Source of the DNA: Natranaerovirga pectinivora
Lineage (GTDB): Bacteria; Bacillota; Clostridia; Lachnospirales; DSM-24629
Direction of reading: 5' to 3'
Length of the DNA: 64,000 bases
Assembly (NCBI RefSeq): GCF_004342165.1
Contig: NZ_SMAL01000009.1
Coordinates: forward strand, 1 to 64,000
Positions within the stretch are counted from its first letter, which is position 1, and each line of letters opens with the position of its first letter. The position numbers and the translations under genes were made by a program. Below the pieces are notes generated by a model that did not search any database, was not told the DNA's origin, and saw nothing but the letters and a program-made list of their open reading frames with translations. Positions 54,850 to 64,000 of the stretch are shown here, one piece after another.

Positions 54850-57800
54850 TTACTGTATTGTTACTAATGGTGATAATGGATTCATTCCATCTATACTATC
54901 CCATACAAAGGCTTTTACAGTGTGACCATTTACATTTTGAGGCAATTTGAATCCTGCTTCTAATGTTCTTTCTTCACCTGCATTAGCTTCCCATCTTACT
55001 CTTGCCAAGTTTTTCATTGTATTGTTTTCATCATATAATGCAATGATCAATATAGCATCTTTTTGTTCATTTAATGTATTTTTAATATCTACCTTTACAA
55101 CAATGTCTCCAGATGGTGTTAATGTGTTTATAGAATTACCAATATAATCGGTAAATCTTACATTACTTACTTGGAACTGTTCTTGCTCGTCTACTATAGC
55201 TGGAAGTGCACCTACATAAGTTCCATTTTCACCTGCTGTATTAAGATCACTTGAAAGTGCTAATCTAAGGAAGTCTCCCCATACTATGTTACCTTCTTCG
55301 TCTCTTTCATACATATTTGGCATTGTTAATTTTACAAAATCTTCTGCGTTTACAACTACACCATTACTGTTTACTGATTTTTCTCCATCAAAGAAGAAGT
55401 TTGTTTCATCTACATTTCCTGATACAAAGTCAGGTAATTTATCCTCAGTATCTGTTCTAAATGATAAGTTGTTTTTAAAGATACCTTGTTCTTCAGCTTC
55501 AAAATAAGGATTTTCTCTAAATATATAGTTAAATCTCTTATTATCAAATGATGTGTTTTTTTCTACAGTAATTGTACCTGGATTAAAGTTGTCTGAGAAT
55601 CCATCCATATTATTATCAAACGCAATATTGTTTGTAACTATATGAGCTACTGGCATACCTTCTCCACCAAGTTTAAAACCATTACCTGTATTACCGTCTT
55701 CATTATATCCATCACTTAATTTACCATTTGAGTAAGCAATATTGCCATCTAATACAACTGGCATGTTTGGTCCATTTTCTATTTTATTGAACAAGTCCCA
55801 ACCATCATCAATATTGTTATGAGCGATGTTTCCTCTAAATACGTTACCAACACCAACACCTAGTTTCGCTGCAAAACCATCTGCATCGATGTTTGATGCA
55901 TCTCTATTGTCATGGGATACACAGTTTAATATTAGGTTGTATTTTGGCCAATAGTCTGGGTCAATACCGCCTCCTGTAATGTGAAGCCCTGTGTTGCCAT
56001 TATAACTAAATGTCATTAACTCAAAAATATTGTGATCACCGTTTACTCTTGTACTTGTGCTTGATGCTCTTGTGATTTCTATACCATATATATGCCAGTA
56101 ATCTCCTGCTACTCTTAAGATTTCTGAAAGCCTTCCTTCACCATCTATGATTACCTTTTCACCATTGTATGGTACTATTTTTTTCATTTTTCCTTCTTCT
56201 CCACTATGCTCTTTACCTATTGTAATTCTTGAGTCCGGTGTATATGTTCCACCTAACATAAAGATTGTTTCATTTGGTAATACATATTGGATTGCCGTTT
56301 GTAAATCAAGGGGACTCTCTATTGTTCCGTCACCTTCATTTGTTCCTTCTGGTGATACAAATAATCCTGCGCCACTGTTATATATCTTTTTAGTTACTGT
56401 AATATCTTTTGTTATTGCATCATCAGATTGTGCTCCTTCTGGTGTATACACTACTGTAAAGCTTGTTGTTTCATTTTCTAAAGCTGTAGCAAAAGTAAAT
56501 ACTTCTTTCGCTTTTACTTCGCCATTACTTACAACTTCTACACCATCTTTTTCAATTGTTACGTTTCCATCATAATTAGCTAATGCTTTTAATTCATAGT
56601 CCTCTGAACCAGATTGTGGTGCAGATACTATGTTCATTGTTGCATTTGGTAACGTAGGTTCTACCACTGGTGATGCTACTGTATTTGCTTCGCTTAATGT
56701 TAAGCTTGCATTTTCAAATCTTACTTGACCATTTCTTGCTGCATAGAATCCTACATACATATTGTTAGGATCAATTACTTGTACTAAGTCTGCCCCCTCT
56801 GTTCTTTGTTCAACAGTTTTCATTTCATCTGTCGTTGGATCTACAAATGTTGCCGTCATGATAAATTCGCTATCTGTTCTTTCAAGTCTTACTCTTATTG
56901 ATTTATTAATGGCTTGAGCTACGCTTAGACCATTACTATAAGATCTAACCGTTCTTTGACTTCCTATATTACCCCATGGCTCATATACGCCTGTTCTGTA
57001 GATATAGCTCAGTCCTCCACGCATCATCCCAACTGCAAATATATTAGATGCTGCTGTTACCTCTTCAAAACCTATTTGTAATGGGTTTTTACGTGCGCCA
57101 CTTACAACGTCTCTTACCATAATCCCTACACTGTCTTGAGAGTTTAAGGCAACGCCTTCTACTTCTGATCCAAATTGTTCAATAATCATATCTGCTTCAA
57201 GTACAAAGTTGTGTACATTTGGATCTAGTCTTGTGTAATAGAATGTTAACCCATCGTGACCGTTAGCTAATTTACCACCACGACTTTCTACTACAATACT
57301 TCCTTCTATTGTCCCTGGATTTTCTGCTCGCGTTTCATTTACCCCTACTTTTTCTGGCAATACATTAGATGCGAAGTTTAAATCTGTTGACTGTCCAAAT
57401 GCTCTTGATTCCCATACAAAAGATGGGGTTACTGAAGGTGTATCATTATCAGCTTCTAATGCACCTACATGTGTGCTATTCACACCTGCTGTATTAAGAA
57501 CACTTGCAACGGCTAATCTAAGGAAGTCTCCCCATACGATGTTGCCTTCTTCGTCTCTTTCATACATATTAGGCATTGTTACATTTACAAAGTCTTCTAC
57601 ACTTACAACTACGCCATTGCCGTTTACTGAGTTTTCTCCATCAAAGAGGAAGTTTGTTTCATCTACATTTCCTGCAATTTGATCTGCTAACCCTGAATTG
57701 GTTTTAAATGATAAATTGTTTTTAAATATTCCTTGTTCATTTGCTTCAAAATATGGATTAGTTCTAAAGATATAATTAAATCTTTTGTTATCAAATGCTG

Positions 57801-59772
57801 TATTGTTTTCTACTACCATTTTTCCTGGATTAAAGTTATCTGAAAATCCATCCATATTATTATCAAAGGCTATATTGTTTTTGATGATATGTGCTACCGG
57901 TAAACCTTCTCCACCTAATTTGAATCCGTTTCCTGTATTACCATCTTCATTATAACCATTGCTTAATTTACCATTTGAATATGCAATATTACCGTCTAGG
58001 ATTACTGGCATATTCTCTCCTTCATTTGTTCTGTTGTATAAGTCCCATCCATCATCAATGTTATGATGTGCTATGTTACCTCTAAACTCATTTCCAACAC
58101 CAACACCTAATTTTGCTGCAAATCCATCTGCATCTATGTTTCTATCGTCTCTGTTGTCATGTGCTTCACAATTAAGTATTAAATTGTATTTTGGCCATAA
58201 GTCTGGGTTTTCCCCACTACCGTGTAAGTGGAATCCAGTACCTTTATTATAATTGAATACCATCATTTCTATGATATTGTTATTACCATTTAATCTCATA
58301 CCAGTTCCTGATGATCCTGTAATTTCAATGCCATACATATGCCAGTAATCTGCTCTATGTCTCATTATTGTATTTATATTACCTTGACCATCAATAATTA
58401 CTTTTTCTCCATTGTATGGTACTAGTTTTTTAATTTCTCCTTCTTTTCCACTATAAGCTCCGCTTATATCGATTGTTGAGCTTGGTGTATATGTTCCACC
58501 TCTCATAAAAATTGTTTGACCTGGTTGAAGGTATTGTATTGCTGTCATAATATCTAACGGACTTTCTTTGGTTCCTTGGCCTTCACTTGTTCCATCTGGA
58601 GATACAAATAAACCTTCCCCAACATTAAATATTCTTTTTGTTACTGTTATACTTCTTACTATAGGATTTTCAGATGGTGCTCCTATTGGTGTATATATTA
58701 CTTCAAAGCTTGTTTGCTCATTTTCTAGTTTCACTTCGTGTATAAAGGTATTGTTTGCTTCAACACTTTGATCGCTTACAATTTCACTGCCATCTTTAAG
58801 GACTGTTACTGTTCCTGCATAGTTTCCAATGGCTTTGATTTCATAGTCTTCTGTAGCAGATTGTGGTGCTGAAACAATACTCATTGATGCTCCTATTGGA
58901 TTTGGTACTACTACTGGTGATGGTTGGGTATCCGCTTCACTTAATGTAATGCTTGCATTTTCTACTATCATCTTTACATTTCTAGAGGCAAAAAATCCAA
59001 CATACATGTAATCTTCATCGATTACTTGTACTAAGTCTGCTCCTTCTTCTATTCTTTCAACAGTTTTTAGTTCATTTGTTTTAGGATCTGTAAAAGTTGA
59101 TGACATTATAAATCCAGTGTTTGTTCTTTCAAGTCTTACTCTTATTGGCGTATCAAGTACCATCCCAATACCACCACTAAATGCTCCAGCACTTAATCTA
59201 CTTCCTACATTACCCCAAGGATATATTACTCCCGTTCTATACATCGGGCTTATTCCATGTCTCATCATCCCTACACCGAACAAGTTGGATGCTGCTGGAA
59301 CTTCTTCAAAACCTAGTAATAATGGTTCTTGTCTAGGTGGTCCATTTACATCTCTTACCATAATACCAGCACCATCTTGTCCACTTGGAGAGGCTCCTGT
59401 TTCAGGTCCAAATTGTTCAATAATGATATCTGCTTCTAATACAAAGTTATGCTCATTTGCATTAAGTTTTGTATAATAGAAAGTTAAACCATCATGTCCT
59501 GGTGCTAATTTACCACCACGACTTTCTAGTACAATTCTTCCTTCTATTGTTCCTGGCGCTTCAGGTTCTGCATAGTTTGTTCCTACTTTTTCTGGTAATA
59601 CATTTGATGCAAAGTTAAGGTCTGTCGATTGACCAAAAGTAATGGATTGCCATACTAAATCAGATACATCCAATGAAGTGTTTTCTGCTTCTTCACTTGC
59701 CAAAACACTAATAGATGTACATGCCAAAATAATGCTAAGAATTAAACTGAGTAACTTGCGATACCTTTTCAT
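54850..59772 (-). CDS. Secreted tandem pectate lyase-like protein, two PL9-type modules, 1640 aa
   Basis: Signal peptide (about 1-25). Two near-identical modules of about 745 residues follow, starting near 39 and 785. Each has a lectin-like beta-sandwich (FGQSTDLNFASNVLPEKVG...), an Ig-like spacer, and a right-handed parallel beta-helix with the marks of polysaccharide lyase family 9: NIDADGFAAKLG (near 547 and 1297), NIDDGWDL (near 574 and 1322) as calcium-binding Asp clusters, and NGFKLGGEG, whose Lys is the expected catalytic base (near 616 and 1365). Both copies keep all these residues. A final beta-sandwich domain (about 1530-1640) has no SLH motif, so it is probably secreted or held by another protein. 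Exact substrate (pectate or a relative) is inference. Confidence 0.88.
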   Translation of the reverse strand: MKRYRKLLSLILSIILACTSISVLASEEAENTSLDVSDLVWQSITFGQSTDLNFASNVLPEKVGTNYAEPEAPGTIEGRIVLESRGGKLAPGHDGLTFYYTKLNANEHNFVLEADIIIEQFGPETGASPSGQDGAGIMVRDVNGPPRQEPLLLGFEEVPAASNLFGVGMMRHGISPMYRTGVIYPWGNVGSRLSAGAFSGGIGMVLDTPIRVRLERTNTGFIMSSTFTDPKTNELKTVERIEEGADLVQVIDEDYMYVGFFASRNVKMIVENASITLSEADTQPSPVVVPNPIGASMSIVSAPQSATEDYEIKAIGNYAGTVTVLKDGSEIVSDQSVEANNTFIHEVKLENEQTSFEVIYTPIGAPSENPIVRSITVTKRIFNVGEGLFVSPDGTSEGQGTKESPLDIMTAIQYLQPGQTIFMRGGTYTPSSTIDISGAYSGKEGEIKKLVPYNGEKVIIDGQGNINTIMRHRADYWHMYGIEITGSSGTGMRLNGNNNIIEMMVFNYNKGTGFHLHGSGENPDLWPKYNLILNCEAHDNRDDRNIDADGFAAKLGVGVGNEFRGNIAHHNIDDGWDLYNRTNEGENMPVILDGNIAYSNGKLSNGYNEDGNTGNGFKLGGEGLPVAHIIKNNIAFDNNMDGFSDNFNPGKMVVENNTAFDNKRFNYIFRTNPYFEANEQGIFKNNLSFKTNSGLADQIAGNVDETNFLFDGENSVNGNGVVVSVEDFVNVTMPNMYERDEEGNIVWGDFLRLAVASVLNTAGVNSTHVGALEADNDTPSVTPSFVWESRAFGQSTDLNFASNVLPEKVGVNETRAENPGTIEGSIVVESRGGKLANGHDGLTFYYTRLDPNVHNFVLEADMIIEQFGSEVEGVALNSQDSVGIMVRDVVSGARKNPLQIGFEEVTAASNIFAVGMMRGGLSYIYRTGVYEPWGNIGSQRTVRSYSNGLSVAQAINKSIRVRLERTDSEFIMTATFVDPTTDEMKTVEQRTEGADLVQVIDPNNMYVGFYAARNGQVRFENASLTLSEANTVASPVVEPTLPNATMNIVSAPQSGSEDYELKALANYDGNVTIEKDGVEVVSNGEVKAKEVFTFATALENETTSFTVVYTPEGAQSDDAITKDITVTKKIYNSGAGLFVSPEGTNEGDGTIESPLDLQTAIQYVLPNETIFMLGGTYTPDSRITIGKEHSGEEGKMKKIVPYNGEKVIIDGEGRLSEILRVAGDYWHIYGIEITRASSTSTRVNGDHNIFELMTFSYNGNTGLHITGGGIDPDYWPKYNLILNCVSHDNRDASNIDADGFAAKLGVGVGNVFRGNIAHNNIDDGWDLFNKIENGPNMPVVLDGNIAYSNGKLSDGYNEDGNTGNGFKLGGEGMPVAHIVTNNIAFDNNMDGFSDNFNPGTITVEKNTSFDNKRFNYIFRENPYFEAEEQGIFKNNLSFRTDTEDKLPDFVSGNVDETNFFFDGEKSVNSNGVVVNAEDFVKLTMPNMYERDEEGNIVWGDFLRLALSSDLNTAGENGTYVGALPAIVDEQEQFQVSNVRFTDYIGNSINTLTPSGDIVVKVDIKNTLNEQKDAILIIALYDENNTMKNLARVRWEANAGEERTLEAGFKLPQNVNGHTVKAFVWDSIDGMNPLSPLVTIQ

Positions 59773-59774
59773 TT

Positions 59775-59987
59775 AACCATCTCCTTTTAATTTGCTTATT
59801 TATTTGATTGTTACAGTTGGCTTTTGTAACTTGCCTCCTGCTAACATATCAGGCAATATCTAGTTACTATGAATATTTAGTTATACTGATGATGATTCAT
59901 GGAAAGTTTTCTATACCAACGACTTACTATTGATATTATTTAAACACACAATTTATAATTTATTTCCAATTATTGGTATTAAATACT
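59775..59987 (-). promoter_or_regulatory. Long structured 5' leader of the lyase gene
   Basis: About 200 bases separate the predicted promoter from the lyase ATG. The leader can fold TTGCCT/AGGCAA (around 59833-59858) and GTTACA/TGTAAC (around 59812-59834). A decoy AGGAGG sits inside the first hairpin with no start codon after it. The true site is AAAGGAGATGG just before the ATG. I do not recognise a known riboswitch class. Confidence 0.5.
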
Positions 59988-60016
59988 AGTATAATCCTAT
60001 TATAAATTTAAATCAA
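59988..60016 (-). promoter_or_regulatory. Promoter of the lyase gene
   Basis: TTGATT (60016-60011) and TATACT (59993-59988) with a 17-base spacer on the minus strand; the hexamers match sigma-A consensus at four and five of six positions. Confidence 0.6.
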
Positions 60017-60148
60017 TGTTTTTCTTGCAATATTTGTATTATATGTATGCTTTTCTTTCTTATGTTTATTTTTTTTAATCAGTTTTTCACAAAAAATGTA
60101 GTTTTTATATAATTACCTTTAAAATCCATAGTGCGAATTGCACAAAAA

Positions 60149-60192
60149 AACACTTGGATTAATATTATAACTTAATAATATTATACAAGTGT
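60149..60192 (-). terminator. Terminator of the atp operon
   Basis: AACACTTG/CAAGTGTT outer stem with an AT-rich inner part (ATAATATT/AATATTAT), followed by TTTTTGTG on the minus strand, about 25 bases past the atpC stop. Confidence 0.85.
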
Positions 60193-60216
60193 TTTTGTTA
60201 ATTTATGCCTATTTTT

Positions 60217-60624
60217 TTATTTATTTTTAACTACTTCAATTCGAGCAACGGATCGACGCAAAGACGCTTCTGCTCTTAATAAGTCAATATGATCTCTTCG
60301 ATCTTTTAATTTATTCTCAGCTTTTGTTTTTGCTTGTTCTGCTCTTTGTAAATCTATTTCTTCTGGCCATTCTGCAGCATCTGCTAATATGGTTACTTCA
60401 TCTGGCTTTATTTCAGCAAATCCAGTATGAACAGCTGCTCTTTTTTCCTCATTGCCAATTTTCATTTTGAATACACCACTTTGAAGAGTCGTTGTAAGTG
60501 GAATATGACCTTTTAAAACCCCTATGTCGCCTTCAGTGGTATTAAACATAACCATTTCAACATCTTCTTTGCAGAAAACTCTTTCTGGCGTAATTATATG
60601 CAACTTAAACTTAGAATCTGCCAT
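60217..60624 (-). CDS. atpC: ATP synthase epsilon subunit
   Basis: Central-stalk subunit of F1 that couples and regulates rotation. The 135-aa protein has the N-terminal beta-sandwich (FKLHIITPERVFCKEDVEMVMFNTTEGDIGVLKGH) and C-terminal helical hairpin (LQRAEQAKTKAENKL, LLRAEASLRRSVARIEV). It lies 10 bases after atpD, last gene of the operon, followed by a terminator. Confidence 0.96.
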   Translation of the reverse strand: MADSKFKLHIITPERVFCKEDVEMVMFNTTEGDIGVLKGHIPLTTTLQSGVFKMKIGNEEKRAAVHTGFAEIKPDEVTILADAAEWPEEIDLQRAEQAKTKAENKLKDRRDHIDLLRAEASLRRSVARIEVVKNK

Positions 60625-60634
60625 AATATATCAC

Positions 60635-62038
<1,404 letters not shown>

Positions 62039-62890
62039 TTACTTAAGTGCTTCTGCTCCACCAACAATTTCAGATATTTCTTGAGTAATAGATGCCTGTC
62101 TTGCTCTGTTATATTCAAGAGATAAATCTTCAATCATATCATTTGCATTACTTGTAGCCGAATCCATGGCCGTCATCCTTGCACCTTGTTCACTTGCTAC
62201 AGATTCCACTAGTCCACCATAAATTAGACTGTAAACATATCTTGGAATCATAACATCTAAAACATCCTCTTCAGATGGCTCATAATTCATTAAAGCAACA
62301 CTTTTATTGGTGTCTTGATTGCTTGATTCAATGGGCAATAATTTTATTGTTTTTGCCTCTTGAGAAATAGTAGATACAAAACCTGTATATACCAAATATA
62401 TCTCATCAATTTTATTATTTAAATAATCTTCTAAAACGACTTTTCCAATTGATACAGCATCATTATATGTTGGTCCTTCAACCATTTCAGAAAAATCCTG
62501 TTCAATAGAATAGCCTCTTCTTCTTAAACCGTCTTTACCTTTTTTTCCAGCAGAATAAACAGCTATATTTTCTTTCGAAACACCATTGTTTAGCACTTGC
62601 TTGATTATATTAGCATTATATCCTCCAGCAAGCCCTCTATTAGATGTTATCACGATATATCCTTTTTTATCCCCATTTCTAGAAGCAAGATATTGATGAT
62701 CTATATCTCCAGTTTGAGAAAGAATAGATGTCACTGTTTCATACATTTTATTAAAATATTCTCTAGTTTCCTCAGCTTTTACTTTAGCTTTTTGAAGCTT
62801 AGCCGTAGCAACAAGCTTCATAGCTTTTGTAATTTGTTGAGTACTTTGAATACTTGTTTTTCTTCTTTTTATATCTCTTATGGATGCCAT
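62039..62890 (-). CDS. atpG: ATP synthase gamma subunit
   Basis: Rotor shaft of F1. The 283-aa protein has the N-terminal helix MASIRDIKRRKTSIQSTQQITKAM-type motif, the central SNRGLAGGYN block, and the C-terminal helix EQGARMTAMDSATSNANDMI...YNRARQASITQEISEIVGGAEAL. It starts four bases after the atpA stop. Confidence 0.97.
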   Translation of the reverse strand: MASIRDIKRRKTSIQSTQQITKAMKLVATAKLQKAKVKAEETREYFNKMYETVTSILSQTGDIDHQYLASRNGDKKGYIVITSNRGLAGGYNANIIKQVLNNGVSKENIAVYSAGKKGKDGLRRRGYSIEQDFSEMVEGPTYNDAVSIGKVVLEDYLNNKIDEIYLVYTGFVSTISQEAKTIKLLPIESSNQDTNKSVALMNYEPSEEDVLDVMIPRYVYSLIYGGLVESVASEQGARMTAMDSATSNANDMIEDLSLEYNRARQASITQEISEIVGGAEALK

Positions 62891-62894
62891 AGCA

Positions 62895-64000
62895 TCACAC
62901 CTCTTTTAGAATTTTTCTAAACTCATCTTTAAATTCTTCAATTACTTTGATTATAGTGCCTTCTGTTTGTTCTTTAATTTCTCCAGATGCTAAAATTTCT
63001 TTTGGTAATTCTGGATATTTTAAATCTATATATTCAAATAATTTCTTTTGGAAAAGTTGAATTTTATTAACATCTATATCCATTAAGTATTTTTTAGTCA
63101 CTGCATATAGAATCAATACTTGATAAGCAACTGACATTGGTTGATATTGTGGTTGTTTTAAAACCTCCATAATACGTTCCCCTTGTGCCAATTTTTCTTT
63201 AGTATCTTTATCTAAATCAGAACCGAACTGTGCAAATGCAGCTAGTTCTCTATACTGAGCCAACTCTACACGAATTGGTCCTGCAATTTTTTTCATTGCT
63301 TTAATCTGAGCTGCTCCACCAACACGTGAAACAGAAAGCCCTGGATTTATTGCCGGTCTTACCCCTGCATTAAATAGTTCTGTTTCAAGGTATATCTGAC
63401 CATCTGTTATAGATATAACATTTGTTGGTATGTATGCAGATACATCCCCAGCTTGAGTTTCAATAATCGGTAATGCCGTTAAAGATCCCCCACCGTTCTC
63501 ATCAGATAATCTTGCTGCACGTTCTAATAATCTTGAATGCAAATAGAATACATCTCCAGGATATGCTTCTCTACCTGGTGGTCTTCTAAGTAGCAAAGAC
63601 ATGGCTCTATAAGCAACCGCATGTCTTGATAAATCATCATAAATTACCAAAACATCTTTACCGCTTTCCATCCACTCTTCACCAATGGTACATCCTGCAT
63701 AAGGTGCAAGATACTGTAGTGGTGCTAACTCACTAGCTGTTGAAGCAACAACGGTAGTATAATCCATAGCACCGGTTTCTTCTAATGTTGTTACAATCTG
63801 TGCTACTGTAGACGCCTTTTGGCCAATAGCTACATAAATACATAATACATTTTCATTTTTTTGATTTATTATTGTATCAATAGCAATAGCGGTCTTACCT
63901 GTTTGTCTATCTCCAATGATTAACTCACGTTGTCCTCTTCCAATAGGAACCATTGAGTCAATTGCCTTGACCCCTGTTTGAAGAGGTGTATCAACAGACT
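62895..64000 (-). CDS. atpA: ATP synthase alpha subunit, 3' part (5' end outside window)
   Basis: Regulatory nucleotide-binding F1 subunit. The window holds about 367 C-terminal residues; the reading frame continues to the window edge, with upstream codons reading [15 protein letters not shown] before [15 protein letters not shown]. The P-loop [13 protein letters not shown] is present, as is the block [39 protein letters not shown]. The Met at 63953 is internal, not the start. The rest of the operon (a, c, b, delta genes and atpA 5' end) should lie beyond position 64000. Confidence 0.97.
   Translation of the reverse strand, partial: SVDTPLQTGVKAIDSMVPIGRGQRELIIGDRQTGKTAIAIDTIINQKNENVLCIYVAIGQKASTVAQIVTTLEETGAMDYTTVVASTASELAPLQYLAPYAGCTIGEEWMESGKDVLVIYDDLSRHAVAYRAMSLLLRRPPGREAYPGDVFYLHSRLLERAARLSDENGGGSLTALPIIETQAGDVSAYIPTNVISITDGQIYLETELFNAGVRPAINPGLSVSRVGGAAQIKAMKKIAGPIRVELAQYRELAAFAQFGSDLDKDTKEKLAQGERIMEVLKQPQYQPMSVAYQVLILYAVTKKYLMDIDVNKIQLFQKKLFEYIDLKYPELPKEILASGEIKEQTEGTIIKVIEEFKDEFRKILKEV

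Noticed and set aside
42946-59772. Phage, defence or mobile element cargo
   Set aside because: No integrase, transposase, attachment repeats or defence-type enzymes; all genes read as secreted surface or carbohydrate proteins.

Overview
The window is low-GC DNA from an endospore-forming anaerobic member of the Clostridia. Signs of this are the sporulation genes spoIIE, yabP, yabQ, spoVT and spoVG, a one-iron superoxide reductase, gene order matching the near-origin cluster of Bacillota, and purple AT-rich intergenic DNA with strong AGGAGG ribosome binding sites. A secreted family-9-type pectate lyase and S-layer proteins suggest a pectin-using, Lachnospirales-like anaerobe (Natranaerovirga-like); that placement is inference only.

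Layout. (1) 0.4-2.8 kb: superoxide reductase, a 72-aa orphan and asparaginase. (2) 2.8-24 kb, almost all minus strand: a conserved housekeeping/sporulation block read as purR, spoVG, glmU-prs, pth, [c-di-GMP riboswitch RNA], mfd-foldase lipoprotein, [ptsI relic], spoVT, mazG, hup, rqcP-yabP-yabQ-divIC, tRNA-Met, spoIIE-(57-aa membrane protein)-tilS-hpt-ftsH. (3) 24-28 kb, plus strand: murC, an intergenic region with clusters of DnaA boxes, a DnaD-domain protein and a DnaI/DnaC-type helicase loader, then tRNA-Arg. (4) 28-41 kb: pfkA, asnS, an M29 aminopeptidase (plus strand), queT, two large unknown membrane-anchored proteins, a heterodimeric ABC exporter and a universal-stress protein. (5) 41-43 kb: a collagen-like, coat-type protein and ywmB. 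(6) 42.9-59.8 kb: a cell-surface block with three co-oriented SLH/fibronectin-III genes, a separate SLH protein and a 1640-aa secreted protein with two complete PL9-like beta-helix modules. (7) 60.2-64 kb: atpC, atpD, atpG and the 3' part of atpA; the window cuts atpA.

How the parts fit: regions 2 and 3 are growth and sporulation core functions (wall precursors, PRPP and purine control, replication loading, transcription-coupled repair, tRNA maturation, forespore septation). Region 6 looks like surface and carbohydrate-degradation genes lying between the ATP synthase operon and ywmB, which are near neighbours in Bacillus. The most notable regulatory items are an orphan c-di-GMP-I riboswitch that feeds only a short RNA ending in a hairpin with a C-rich loop, DnaA-box clusters before the helicase-loader operon, a wide-spacer Spo0A-type promoter at spoIIE, and a long structured leader before the pectate lyase. 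Several genes need start corrections (spoIIE, spoVT, glmU, the DnaD-like gene and the 1591-aa surface protein), because the longest open frame runs through the ribosome binding site.
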